The notes: generated by a model not told the origin, from the letters alone. A stretch of 64,000 nucleotides of DNA from an uncultured Fibrobacter sp. (GCA_947165045.1 CAMUYW010000006.1:1-64000); one strand, 5' to 3'. Positions 46,582 to 55,203 are shown, counted from the stretch's first letter. A program made the numbers and translations.

Positions 46582-46938
46582 AACGTTATTCTTACTTTTA
46601 TTACTTTAGCCGAAAGTGTGTTATCACTGCTCCCGTTCTATATATAGATAGATATATATAATTTTCTTACAATGGGTGAACTTTTTTTGAATTTATAAGA
46701 TGTTTTCTTTTGGGGGAGGGTGAGGGCTCTTTTTGATTATTATACTTATAATAATTATGTTTATAATAATTGTTTTTTGAATAATTTGGATGACTTGAGA
46801 CTTGTCTCTTGCAGGGCTCAAAAGAGGCTCTGTAAGCAGTTCCGTTTCGCTTGCCCTACGCAAAAGTTTCTAAATTTACCGCCGAAAATTTAACGTTAGG
46901 TTGCGTTGGCGACTGACGTAGCGATTGTTGACGGTTTC

Positions 46939-46966
46939 TTTCGTCTTTCGTCTCTCGTCTTTCGTC
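46939..46966. repeat. Four tandem 7-bp TTTCGTC units
   Basis: TTTCGTC, TTTCGTC, TCTCGTC, TTTCGTC in direct array upstream of the ileS remnant. Function unknown. Confidence 0.75.
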
Positions 46967-46992
46967 TAGCAATTTCCTTCCGAGGTTCAAAA

Positions 46993-47135
46993 ATGTTTCG
47001 TGAAGTAAAGAAAGAAGAGACGTTGCGCAAGCGCCAACTTCTTCGCCTCGGTCATGGGAGCCTGTAAACAGTCTCTCGCGACTCTCGGCTTGCGAAGTTG
47101 TTCCACAGATCGAAGAGCGCGTACTTTCCCTCTGC
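46993..47135 (+). pseudogene. Degenerate duplicate of the ileS 5' end
   Basis: ATG at 46993 begins MFREVKKEETLRKRQ and stops at 47067. Its first 31 bases after the A of the start match the real ileS start (MALFREVDKNETF) at about 25 positions. After roughly 75 unrelated bases with inverted ends, codons for IEERVLSL at about 47105-47130 match VEERVLTL of ileS residues 15-22. Leader sequence TTTCTAAATTT...CCG...GAAAA is also repeated (46867 and 47160). This is a broken copy of the leader and first codons, interrupted by a small insertion. A 24-residue leader peptide is a less likely alternative. Confidence 0.6.
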
Positions 47136-47200
47136 TGTTGTTGCATTCCTGGTCAGATTTTTCTAAATTTTCCGCGAAAAATTTTTTAGAGGATATTACA

Positions 47201-50200
47201 ATGGCTTTGTTTCGTGAGGTAGATAAAAACGAAACGTTTCCTGAAGTTGAGGAGCGTGTTTTAACGCTTTGGGATAAGGACGACAGTTTCAAGAAGTCGC
47301 TGGACAGCCGCCCGGCTACCGCCCCGTACACTTTCTACGATGGCCCTCCGTTTGCAACGGGCCTTCCGCACTACGGTCACTTGCTTGCCGGTACCATCAA
47401 GGATATCGTTCCGCGTTACTGGACCATGAAGGGCAAGAAGGTTCCGCGCGGTTTCGGTTGGGACTGCCACGGCCTTCCGATTGAATCTCTCGTTCAGAAC
47501 GAACTCGGTCTCGCTGGCGTTGCCGAAATCCAGAAGCTCGGTGTCGACAAGTTCAACGAAACCTGCCGCAGCAAGGTGCTCAAGTACACCAGCGAATGGA
47601 AGAAGACCGTGCGCCGCATGGGCCGCTGGGTCGACTTCGACAAGGGCTACAAGACCATGGACAAGAACTTCATGGAATCTGTGTGGTGGGTGTTCAAGCA
47701 GTGCTTTGACAAGGGCCTCATCTACCAGGGCTACCGCATCCAGCCGTACAGCCCGGCCCTCGCGACCCCGCTTTCTAACTTCGAAACCAATCAGGGCTAT
47801 AAGGACCGTCAGGACCCGTCCCTCACGTTGATTTTCCCGATTAACTCTGACGAAGCCAAGTTCAAAGACACGAGCATCCTCGTGTGGACGACGACTCCGT
47901 GGACACTTTATTCCAACTTCTGCATCGTTGTCGGTCCGGACATGGACTACAATCTCGTGGAACAGGATGGCAAGAAGTATTGGATCGCCGCAAGCCGCAC
48001 CGCCGCCTACTTCAAGAACCCGAACATCGTCGATACCTGCAAGGGTTCTGAACTCGTGGGCAAGGACTACGAGCCGCTCTCCCGCATTTCCGATGCGTTC
48101 GTGACGCCGGACCAGCTGTCCCGCCACTACAAGATTTACCCCGCCGACTACGTGAGTACCGAAGACGGTACCGGCGCCGTGCATACCGCTCCTTCCTTCG
48201 GTGAAGAAGACTTCCAGAAGGGTGCTGAACTCGACCTCGGCCTTTTCGACCCGCTCGATACCGAAGGCAAGTTCACCGACAAGGTCCCGATGTGGAAGGG
48301 CCTCGGTGCGAAGGAAGCCGACAAGGAAATTATCCGCTACTTCAAGGAACAGGGCCGCGTGTTCAAGCAGGACGTGATTGTCCATAGCTACCCGCACTGC
48401 TGGCGTACCGGCGTTCCTCTGATTTACCGCGCCCTCAAGACTTGGTTCTTGAAGATCGACGCTCCTGTTACAAGCAAGGACGGCGTGACCAAGACTTTGA
48501 AGGAATGGATGGTCGAAAACAACCAGACCGTGAACTGGGTGCCGAGCCACATCCGCGATGGCCGCTTCGGTAAGTGGATTGCCAACGCCCGCGACTGGAA
48601 CCTTTCCCGTAACCGTTTCTGGGGTACTCCGATTCCGGTGTGGATTGCCGACGATGGCGAAATGATCGCCGTGGGTTCCATCGAAGAATTGCAGAAGTAC
48701 ACCGGCGTGAAACTCGACGACTTGCACAAGCACTTTGTCGACAAGCTCACGATTGAAAAGGACGGCAAGGTCTTCCGCCGCACGCCTGAAGTGTTCGACT
48801 GCTGGTTTGAATCCGGCTCTATGCCGTATGCCAGCCGCCACTATCCGTTCGAAAACAAGGAAGTGGTGGAAGCAAGCTTCCCGGCTGACTTTATCGCTGA
48901 AGGTCTGGACCAGACCCGTGGCTGGTTCTACACGCTGACCGTGCTTTCTAACGCTTTGTTCCAGAAGCCGGCTTTCAAGAACGTGATTGTGAACGGTATT
49001 ATCTTGGCCGAAGACGGCTCCAAGATGAGTAAGTCCAAGCGCAACTATCCGGACCCGAACGACTTGATCGAACGCACCGGTGCCGACGCCATCCGCTTGT
49101 TCATGATTAACTCCGCCGCTCTCAAGGCCGAAGACCTGCGCTTTAGCGAAGAAGGCGTGAAGGGTATCGTGAAGCAGGTGATGTTGCCGCTTTGGAACGC
49201 CGTGGCATTCTTTGTCTCGAACCACAACGCTGACGCCGCCAAGGGCCAGCTCACGTGGAAGCCGGGTCAGGAAGTCAAGAGCGACAACGAACTTGACCGC
49301 TGGATGCTCGCTACCTTGCAGGATCTCGCTGCCAAGGTTGAAGTGGAAATGAAGGCTTATCGTTTGTACAACGTTGTGCCCGCCGTGATCGCCGCTGTGG
49401 ATGACCTCACGAACTGGTATGTGCGCCGTAGCCGCCGCCGCTTCTGGAAGAGCGAAAACGATGGCGACAAGAATGCCGCCTACGCCACCATGTACAAGGT
49501 GCTCGTAGACTTCTCCAAGATTCTCGCTCCGTTCCTCCCGCTCCTCGCCGAAGAAATCTACCAGATTCTCGTTCGCGAAGTCGATGCTAACGCTCCGGTG
49601 AGCGTGCACCTCTGCGAATTCCCGAGTGCCGACAAGTCCCTTATGGACGAAGCCCTCGTGGAACGCATCGCCATGGTGCGTGGCATGGTTGAAATGGGCC
49701 GCGTCATCCGCGCTACGAACAACGTAAAGAACCGTATGCCGATTGCTAGCATGACGGTGGTTGCTCACGGTGCTGTGGAAAAGAATGTCGCCGAAACGAT
49801 GAAGGACTTGATCCTCGAAGAACTCAACGTTCGCGAAATGCAGTTCCTCGAAGACGAAACCAAGCTCGTGAAGCTCTCCGCCAAGCCGAACTTCCTCGCC
49901 ATCAAGGCGAAGGGCCCGGACTATGCGAAGAACATGAAGGTGATTTCCGCCAAGCTCAACAGCCTTACGGTTGATGAAATCAAGGCTCTGCAGGCTGGTG
50001 AAAACATCAAGTTCGACTTCGGTGAAGTCGGCGCTGACTGCTTGATGCTCAGCCGCATCGTGCCGGAAGGCCTCGCTGTGGAAGCGAACCAGCACTTCAC
50101 TGTGGCTCTCGACTTGAAGATTACCGATGACCTGCGCCGCGCCTGCGTGGCTCGCGAACTCGTGAACCGCATCCAGAACCGCCGTAAGGACCAGGACTAC

Positions 50201-50392
50201 GCTATCACCGACAAAATCGAAGTGACCTTGTTCTCTGCAAGCGAAGTCTTCAAGCAAGCGGTCGCGGAGAACGAAGCTTACATTGCTGGCGAGACGCAAG
50301 CCGTCGCCATCAAGTGGGCTGCATCTGCCGATGGTCTCGAAGCCAACGACGCCGATGGCGAGGCATTCAGCTTCACGACTGTTAAGGCTTAA
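47201..50392 (+). CDS. ileS: Isoleucyl-tRNA synthetase, type 2 (eukaryote-like)
   Basis: 1063 residues. ATG 47201 (MALFREVDKNETF) follows AGAGGATA; the frame open to 47054 covers the degenerate ileS copy and is not used. Class I aminoacyl-tRNA synthetase that charges tRNA-Ile. Motifs: HIGH equivalent HYGH in DGPPFATGLPHYGHLLAG, KMSKS in GSKMSKSKRNYPDP, FGWDCHGLPIE, and an editing (CP1) domain with TTPWTLYSN and GTGAVHTAPSFGEED. The HYGH form, the length and the absence of a C-terminal zinc finger fit the type 2 enzymes, which are typically insensitive to mupirocin. It stands alone, with its own terminator. Confidence 0.97.
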   Translation: MALFREVDKNETFPEVEERVLTLWDKDDSFKKSLDSRPATAPYTFYDGPPFATGLPHYGHLLAGTIKDIVPRYWTMKGKKVPRGFGWDCHGLPIESLVQNELGLAGVAEIQKLGVDKFNETCRSKVLKYTSEWKKTVRRMGRWVDFDKGYKTMDKNFMESVWWVFKQCFDKGLIYQGYRIQPYSPALATPLSNFETNQGYKDRQDPSLTLIFPINSDEAKFKDTSILVWTTTPWTLYSNFCIVVGPDMDYNLVEQDGKKYWIAASRTAAYFKNPNIVDTCKGSELVGKDYEPLSRISDAFVTPDQLSRHYKIYPADYVSTEDGTGAVHTAPSFGEEDFQKGAELDLGLFDPLDTEGKFTDKVPMWKGLGAKEADKEIIRYFKEQGRVFKQDVIVHSYPHCWRTGVPLIYRALKTWFLKIDAPVTSKDGVTKTLKEWMVENNQTVNWVPSHIRDGRFGKWIANARDWNLSRNRFWGTPIPVWIADDGEMIAVGSIEELQKYTGVKLDDLHKHFVDKLTIEKDGKVFRRTPEVFDCWFESGSMPYASRHYPFENKEVVEASFPADFIAEGLDQTRGWFYTLTVLSNALFQKPAFKNVIVNGIILAEDGSKMSKSKRNYPDPNDLIERTGADAIRLFMINSAALKAEDLRFSEEGVKGIVKQVMLPLWNAVAFFVSNHNADAAKGQLTWKPGQEVKSDNELDRWMLATLQDLAAKVEVEMKAYRLYNVVPAVIAAVDDLTNWYVRRSRRRFWKSENDGDKNAAYATMYKVLVDFSKILAPFLPLLAEEIYQILVREVDANAPVSVHLCEFPSADKSLMDEALVERIAMVRGMVEMGRVIRATNNVKNRMPIASMTVVAHGAVEKNVAETMKDLILEELNVREMQFLEDETKLVKLSAKPNFLAIKAKGPDYAKNMKVISAKLNSLTVDEIKALQAGENIKFDFGEVGADCLMLSRIVPEGLAVEANQHFTVALDLKITDDLRRACVARELVNRIQNRRKDQDYAITDKIEVTLFSASEVFKQAVAENEAYIAGETQAVAIKWAASADGLEANDADGEAFSFTTVKA

Positions 50393-50398
50393 TTGCTG

Positions 50399-50533
50399 TT
50401 CACTTCGACAAGCTCGCTTCGGCCTTGCTCAGTGCAGGCAGTAAACTTGAAAAGGTCCCTGAGCTTGCCGAAGGACCGAGGTGAACTCCGCAAGGTCGGT
50501 TCGGCAAACTCACCGACCTTGATGGGTCGAAGG
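50399..50533. repeat. Compound intergenic repeat with TTCGACAAGCTC and CTGAGCTTGCCGAAGG words
   Basis: Several mutually complementary words (CTTCGACAAGCTCGCTTCGG, GGTCCCTGAGCTTGCCGAAG, AAGGTCGG...CCGACCTT) form at least two nested hairpins between the ileS stop and its terminator. It looks like a dispersed non-coding element and encodes nothing evident. Confidence 0.55.
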
Positions 50534-50551
50534 GCCAATAGAAAAAATTAA

Positions 50552-50583
50552 AAGAGACGTCCCAAACGGGCGCCTCTTTTTTT
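50552..50583 (+). terminator. Intrinsic terminator after ileS
   Basis: AGAGACGTCCC-AAAC-GGGCGCCTCT hairpin followed by TTTTTTT. Confidence 0.85.
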
Positions 50584-50595
50584 ATATTCACAACA

Positions 50596-51132
50596 ATGAA
50601 GTTTGTTAGAAACCTGATTCTCGTTTTGGCTTTGTTCTTGCCGAGCATTTCAATGGCGGAAGGTGATTCGACTTACACTCCTAAGAAAAATGCCTTAGAT
50701 TATATTCCAAGGCCTTGGGGAATAGAGTTGGGTGGCGGAAATATGTTCGTTGCTGGATTGGAGTTGTGGTCTCTGCCATCCTTTTTAATCGGTGCGCAAG
50801 AACGTCCCGAGGGTATAGAAGGTCCATGGGCTCCGAGTTATGCATTTATATGGTCCGTTCGTACTAGATATGTCTATGATTACATAGACCATGAACATGG
50901 TATTTTGCTTTATCCAAACATTCAGGGTTTGTTTTTCGTTTTGGCAGGCGTAGCAGTAGGTCCTCAAGTGGGGTGGTTTTCTTCGACGGGGTTAGATTAT
51001 GGCGCTTCCGTCCGCTTTGACGTACTATCTATACTGAATGTTGAAGTTGGTTATTTTGCTAAAAAAGAAAATATTTTTGTGAACGCCATATTTACGATCT
51101 CGTTTCCGAGAATACTAATTTTCGATCCCTAA
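50596..51132 (+). CDS. Secreted envelope protein of unknown function, paralogue of the 19183 protein
   Basis: 178 residues from ATG 50596. Signal peptide about 1-21 (SISMA). The mature chain is rich in Gly, aromatic residues and alternating beta patterns (GIELGGGNMFVAGLELWSL ... VGPQVGWFSSTG ... YGASVRFDVLSILNVEVGYF), consistent with a small outer-membrane beta-barrel. Its middle and end resemble the protein at 19183-19650. Codon use is A+T-richer than in ileS and the hydrolases. No family could be named. Confidence 0.7.
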   Translation: MKFVRNLILVLALFLPSISMAEGDSTYTPKKNALDYIPRPWGIELGGGNMFVAGLELWSLPSFLIGAQERPEGIEGPWAPSYAFIWSVRTRYVYDYIDHEHGILLYPNIQGLFFVLAGVAVGPQVGWFSSTGLDYGASVRFDVLSILNVEVGYFAKKENIFVNAIFTISFPRILIFDP

Positions 51133-51225
51133 AAAGATTTTCCTATTCCACGAAACTCGGCGCATCTTTTTGTTTTTCAATATTTTGGAAGGTGCTTGAA
51201 ATTTTTTTGAGTTTTATTTATTGGT

Positions 51226-51373
51226 TTACATATTTTGTAAAATAGATTTATGGAAATTACATATTTTGTAAAACTGAAATTTTTCTAAAATCATTAAAAG
51301 TCTAAAAAATTTCCGTTTTTAGCGTGAATTCGGCAATTTTAACAATTTCTGTAAAATTGGCATGGTCTTTGCA
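51226..51373 (+). promoter_or_regulatory. Sigma54 promoter with paired upstream dyads, dapF-dapL-activator operon
   Basis: -24/-12 element TGGCAT-N5-TTGCA at 51358-51373. Two identical 17-bp dyads TTACA-TATTT-TGTAAAA lie at 51226-51242 and 51257-51273 (centres 31 bp apart, 126 and 95 bp from the -24 GG). A third, TAACA-ATTTC-TGTAA, lies at 51340-51354 directly beside the -24 box. The dapF ATG is 43 bp downstream of the promoter. Confidence 0.75.
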
Positions 51374-51415
51374 TTTAGGGCGCGGTATAATTAACGTCTT
51401 TAATGGAATTGACTT

Positions 51416-52279
51416 ATGAATTTTTCAAAATGGACCGGGTTGGGTAACGATTTCGTTCTCCTGGAACCGGGTGAGTCGCTGGATTTTGGCAGCGGTTTTG
51501 AACAGCGTATCATTAAACTTTGCGACCGCCGTTTCGGTATTGGTGCCGATGGTGTGGTCCTTGTGACTCCCATGGATGGCGAGGGTTGCCTCGTGCTAAA
51601 TGGTGTCGGTGGTGCAGGTCCTGCGTCAAAGACTGTTGCAAACGGCATCGATTTTGAAATGCGGATTTTCAATGCCGATGGCTCGGAAGCGGCGATGTGC
51701 GGAAATGCCACGCGTTGTGTTGCGAAGTTTATCCGTAGCCGTGGTCTTGCGAAAGATGCAAATACGAAGGTTTTCAATTTGCACACGAAGAGCGGTCTTG
51801 TTCGCCCGACGCTTTTGGATGATGGCCGCGTGTGTGTGGATATGGGGCATCCGAGGACGTTCCTTGGCTCGATTAAGCTTACAGCTGATTGTTTTGATTT
51901 CACTGCGGAAACGGTTTCTATGGGAAATCCGCACGCGGTCATTTTTGTTGATGATATCGAAAAGATTCAACTTGAAAAATGGGGAAGTATTCTTGAAGTC
52001 GATAGACAGTTCCCGGATCGTTGCAATATTGAATTTGCTCAGGTGATTTCGCCCACGCAAATCCGCATGCGGGTTTGGGAACGAGGGTGCGGAGTTACGA
52101 TGGCTTGTGGTACTGGCAGCTGCGCCACCCTCGTTGCGGCCCAGCGCACGGGCCGCGTGGGCGTCGAAGCAGATGTTGTTCTTGACGGTGGCGTTTTGCA
52201 TATCAAGCATGAAGAAGATGGCCCTGTCTTGATGACTGGCCCTGCGGAAGAAGTGTTTAAAGGAGAAATCAGCATTTAG
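51416..52279 (+). CDS. dapF: Diaminopimelate epimerase
   Basis: 287 residues from ATG 51416. It converts LL- to meso-diaminopimelate for lysine and peptidoglycan synthesis, in the cytoplasm. Both catalytic cysteines are present: Cys95 in AAMCGNATRC and Cys231 in MACGTGSCATL. N-terminal KWTGLGNDFVLLE and RFGIGADGVVLV are typical. Compared with the usual protein, about 20 extra residues rich in Gly (LNGVGGAGPASKTVANGI) sit just before the FEMRIFNADGSEA segment. First gene of an operon with dapL and a sigma54 activator, behind a sigma54 promoter, which ties it to nitrogen control. Confidence 0.95.
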   Translation: MNFSKWTGLGNDFVLLEPGESLDFGSGFEQRIIKLCDRRFGIGADGVVLVTPMDGEGCLVLNGVGGAGPASKTVANGIDFEMRIFNADGSEAAMCGNATRCVAKFIRSRGLAKDANTKVFNLHTKSGLVRPTLLDDGRVCVDMGHPRTFLGSIKLTADCFDFTAETVSMGNPHAVIFVDDIEKIQLEKWGSILEVDRQFPDRCNIEFAQVISPTQIRMRVWERGCGVTMACGTGSCATLVAAQRTGRVGVEADVVLDGGVLHIKHEEDGPVLMTGPAEEVFKGEISI

Positions 52280-52410
52280 CACTGAGCCAGGCGTTGCGGG
52301 CTGGCGCTTGAAGCCCGCTAGAAAGGGTAGCGGATGCCGATCCGGCAGAAGCGAGGGGAAGGCTTTCCCCAACTCCCTAAAACCTAACACCTATAACCTA
52401 TTACCTAACT
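52280..52410 (+). repeat. Spacer with hairpin and ACCTA word repeats before dapL
   Basis: A GCGGGCTGGCGCTTGAAGCC hairpin region is followed at 52377-52407 by CCTAAAACCTAACACC, then TATAACCTATTACCTAAC: about five imperfect ACCTA words, the last just before the dapL ATG. No terminator T run, so read-through from dapF is expected. Confidence 0.5.
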
Positions 52411-53619
52411 ATGAACGAATCTTACATCAACTCCTACTACGATCGCCTTCCTGGCAGCTACCTCTTCTCGACCATTGCCCAGAAAATCAAGGAATATCAG
52501 GGCACGCATGCGAATGCGGATATCATCCGTCTTGGCATTGGCGATGTGACAACTCCGCTTATTCCCGAGGTCATCAAGGCCATGCACTCGGCTGTTGACG
52601 AAATGGCGGTGAAGGGGACTTTCCGCGGTTACGGTCCGGAACAGGGCTATGATTTTGTGCGCGAGGCGATTGTTCGTGGCGAATACACGGCGCGTGGCAT
52701 CGAGATGGACCCGAACGATATTTTCGTGAGCGATGGTTCCAAGTGCGATGTGGCGAACATTCAGGAGCTTTTTTCAGAAAATGTAAAGATTGCAATTCCG
52801 GACCCTGTTTATCCGGTTTATTTGGATTCGAACGTGATGGCGGGCCGTACGGGCGTGCTCCAGGCGGATGGTCATTTCTCGGAAGTGACTTACCTTGCTT
52901 CGACGGCCGAAAATAATTTCCAGCCTGATTTGCCGAAGAATCCAGTGCAGTTGATTTACCTTTGCAGCCCGAACAACCCGACGGGTACGGTGCTTTCTCG
53001 CGAAACTTTGCAGAAGTTCGTGAATTATGCGAACGAAAACGGTGCGTTGATTTTGTTTGATGGCGCCTACAACTGCTACATTCAGGATGAATCGTTGCCG
53101 CACTCGATTTTTGAAATTCCGGGTGCTCGTACTTGCGCAATCGAATTCCGCAGCTTCAGTAAGACCGCTGGCTTTACGGGCGTGCGTTGCGCTTATACGG
53201 TGATTCCGCACGAACTTTCGAAACTTCATGCGATGTGGAATCGTCGTCAGTGCACGAAGTTTAACGGCGTGAGCTATGTGACGCAGCGTGCGGCCGAAGC
53301 GATTTATTCTCCGGTGGGCTGGCAACAGACAAAGGAAGTGATTGCCGGTTACATGCGCACGGCTGGCGTGATTCGCAAAGAATTGAGTGCTGCGGGTTAC
53401 ACGGTGTTCGGCGGTGAACATGCCCCGTACATTTGGTGGAAGATTCCGGATGGCGAAAAGTCGTTCGATTTCTTTGATCGCCTGCTTGCGACTTGCGAGG
53501 TCGTGGGTACGCCGGGAAGTGGCTTTGGTCCGTGTGGCGAAGGTTACTTCCGCTTGACAGCTTTTGGCGATTATGAACGCACGTGCGAAGCTCTGAAGAG
53601 AATTAAGGAAAGACTTTAG
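52411..53619 (+). CDS. dapL: LL-diaminopimelate aminotransferase
   Basis: 402 residues from ATG 52411. Fold-type I PLP enzyme that makes LL-diaminopimelate directly from tetrahydrodipicolinate with glutamate as amino donor. Signatures: DIIRLGIGDVTTPL, GYGPEQGYDFVREAI, SDGSKCDVANIQ, CSPNNPTGTVLS, and the PLP lysine (about residue 251) in SFSKTAGFTGVRCAYTV. The product is the substrate of DapF, which explains the pairing. Separated from dapF by 131 bp and from the activator gene by 26 bp, all in one direction. Confidence 0.96.
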   Translation: MNESYINSYYDRLPGSYLFSTIAQKIKEYQGTHANADIIRLGIGDVTTPLIPEVIKAMHSAVDEMAVKGTFRGYGPEQGYDFVREAIVRGEYTARGIEMDPNDIFVSDGSKCDVANIQELFSENVKIAIPDPVYPVYLDSNVMAGRTGVLQADGHFSEVTYLASTAENNFQPDLPKNPVQLIYLCSPNNPTGTVLSRETLQKFVNYANENGALILFDGAYNCYIQDESLPHSIFEIPGARTCAIEFRSFSKTAGFTGVRCAYTVIPHELSKLHAMWNRRQCTKFNGVSYVTQRAAEAIYSPVGWQQTKEVIAGYMRTAGVIRKELSAAGYTVFGGEHAPYIWWKIPDGEKSFDFFDRLLATCEVVGTPGSGFGPCGEGYFRLTAFGDYERTCEALKRIKERL

Positions 53620-53645
53620 ATTAACTCCCAACTAATTACTATCTT

Positions 53646-55172
53646 ATGACCATGCCCACTTCTATAGGTCCAGAAATATCGGTAATCCAAAAGATTAGCG
53701 TTGCGATTATTCACGAGCGCGATGTTGAAAAGCTGCTCGAGAATGTGCTAGGCATTTTGGAATCTGAACTTGGAATGCTGCGCGGCACGTTTGCGCTGCT
53801 CTTTGGCGATACCCTGAAAATCGAGGCTTCGCGCGGGCTTGATGAATCTGAAAAACAGCGTGGTTCTTATCGAATGGGCGAAGGTATTACGGGGCATGTG
53901 GCCGAACGTGGTTTGAGCCATGTGATTCCGGACTTGCGCAAGGATTCTCGATTCCTGAACCGTACGGGTAGCCGCCATTACGATTCTCAGGTGGCATTTA
54001 TTTGCGTGCCGCTGATTCATGACGGACAAGTAATCGGGACGCTTTCGATTGACCGCCCGGTGGACGGTTCGACGGATTTGGATCGAGATGTGGCGTTGCT
54101 CGAAATTATTGCCAATATTACGGGCGATGCGGCAAACGAATGCATTGAACTTCACGGTGAACGCGAGGCGATGCTCGAAGAAAACCGCAAGTTGCGCGAT
54201 ATGCTTTCGAACAATCCGGGCGAGCTTGTGGGTAATTGCCGCGAAATGCGTCAGGTTTACGAACAAGTGCGCCAAGTGGCGCCGAGCGATGCAACAGTGC
54301 TGATTCGTGGCGGTAGCGGTACGGGTAAGGAAATGATTGCCCGCGCTATTGTGAACTTGTCTGGACGTAAGGACAAACCATTCATTACGCTCAACTGTGC
54401 GGCGCTCCCGGAAAACCTTGTGGAAAGTGAACTTTTCGGACATGAAAAGGGTGCGTTTACGGGCGCCTTGAATCGCCGTATTGGCCGTGCAGAAGCGGCT
54501 GATGGGGGAACGCTCTTCCTCGATGAAATTGGCGATTTGACCATGCAGACTCAGGTCAAGTTGTTGCGCTTTTTGCAGGAACGCACCTTTAGCCGCGTGG
54601 GTAGCAACGAAGAACTCCATTCTGATGTGCGCTTCTTGGCGGCAACGAGCCGTAATCTCGAAGAGCTTATTGCTCAGGGCAAGTTCCGCGAAGACCTTTT
54701 CTACCGCTTGAACATTTTCCCGATTACGATGCCCGACTTGGCGAAGCGTAAGTCCGATATTATTTTGCTTGCAGAGCACTTTATCGAAAAGATGAATTTG
54801 CGCTACAACAAAAAAGTGCAGAGACTTTCGACAACGGCTATTAATTTGCTCATGAGCTATCATTGGCCGGGGAACGTGCGTGAACTGGAAAACTGCATTG
54901 AACGCGCTGTGCTTACGGCTACTGATGATTGCGTCCATAGCTATAACTTGCCGCCTTCACTTCAAACGAGCTTGAGCGTTGGTTCTATCGGAACGCCGAA
55001 CGACAAGATTGCGCCGCTTGAAGTGATGATGGAAAATTATGAACGTGAAATCATTACGGAAGCAATTAAGCGTAATGACGGCAATATCTCGGCAGCGGGG
55101 CGCGACTTGGGCGTTTCTCCGCGCATGATGAATTACCGTATGAATAAGCTCGGGATTAAGTCTGGGCGATAA
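53646..55172 (+). CDS. Sigma54-dependent activator with GAF domain (NifA-like)
   Basis: 508 residues from ATG 53646 (a second ATG follows at 53652). GAF sensor domain at about 10-175. The AAA+ domain has Walker A GGSGTGKE (about 222-229), GAFTGA loop (269-274) that contacts sigma54, Walker B GGTLFLDEIG, and the WPGNVRELENC segment. A C-terminal Fis-type helix-turn-helix follows (NDGNISAAGRDLGVSPRMMNYRMNKLGI). GAF ligands in this class include 2-oxoglutarate and other small molecules. As the last gene of the dapF operon, itself behind a sigma54 promoter, it is probably autoregulated, and it is the natural candidate to bind the TTACA-N5-TGTAA dyads ahead of dapF, glnN and gltB. Confidence 0.94.
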   Translation: MTMPTSIGPEISVIQKISVAIIHERDVEKLLENVLGILESELGMLRGTFALLFGDTLKIEASRGLDESEKQRGSYRMGEGITGHVAERGLSHVIPDLRKDSRFLNRTGSRHYDSQVAFICVPLIHDGQVIGTLSIDRPVDGSTDLDRDVALLEIIANITGDAANECIELHGEREAMLEENRKLRDMLSNNPGELVGNCREMRQVYEQVRQVAPSDATVLIRGGSGTGKEMIARAIVNLSGRKDKPFITLNCAALPENLVESELFGHEKGAFTGALNRRIGRAEAADGGTLFLDEIGDLTMQTQVKLLRFLQERTFSRVGSNEELHSDVRFLAATSRNLEELIAQGKFREDLFYRLNIFPITMPDLAKRKSDIILLAEHFIEKMNLRYNKKVQRLSTTAINLLMSYHWPGNVRELENCIERAVLTATDDCVHSYNLPPSLQTSLSVGSIGTPNDKIAPLEVMMENYEREIITEAIKRNDGNISAAGRDLGVSPRMMNYRMNKLGIKSGR

Positions 55173-55203
55173 CGACGCGAAAAATTCTCCGTTGAAAAAG
55201 TAA

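Larger units (their letters stand above)
46475..47200. other. 726-bp A+T-rich intergenic region between sugar porter and ileS
   Basis: Contents from left to right: the porter promoter with a perfect dyad (46517-46581); an ATATATAGATAGATATATAT run at about 46636-46658; a direct repeat TTATAATAATT at 46746-46756 and 46761-46771; four 7-bp TTTCGTC-type units at 46939-46966; then a degenerate copy of the ileS 5' end (46993-47135); and the true ileS ribosome site. No complete gene is seen. Confidence 0.65.

Noticed and set aside
47054-47200. N-terminal extension of ileS by 49 residues
   Set aside because: It covers the degenerate ileS copy and lacks a ribosome site; ATG 47201 has AGAGG and matches the family start.
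46861-47200. T-box leader ahead of ileS
   Set aside because: No T-box sequence, specifier stem or antiterminator could be identified; the region is better explained by a duplicated ileS 5' end and short repeats.
47261-50299. 1012-codon frame antisense to ileS, and 682- and 681-codon frames antisense to GH2 and gltB
   Set aside because: Same compositional shadow effect; the sense genes are unmistakable.
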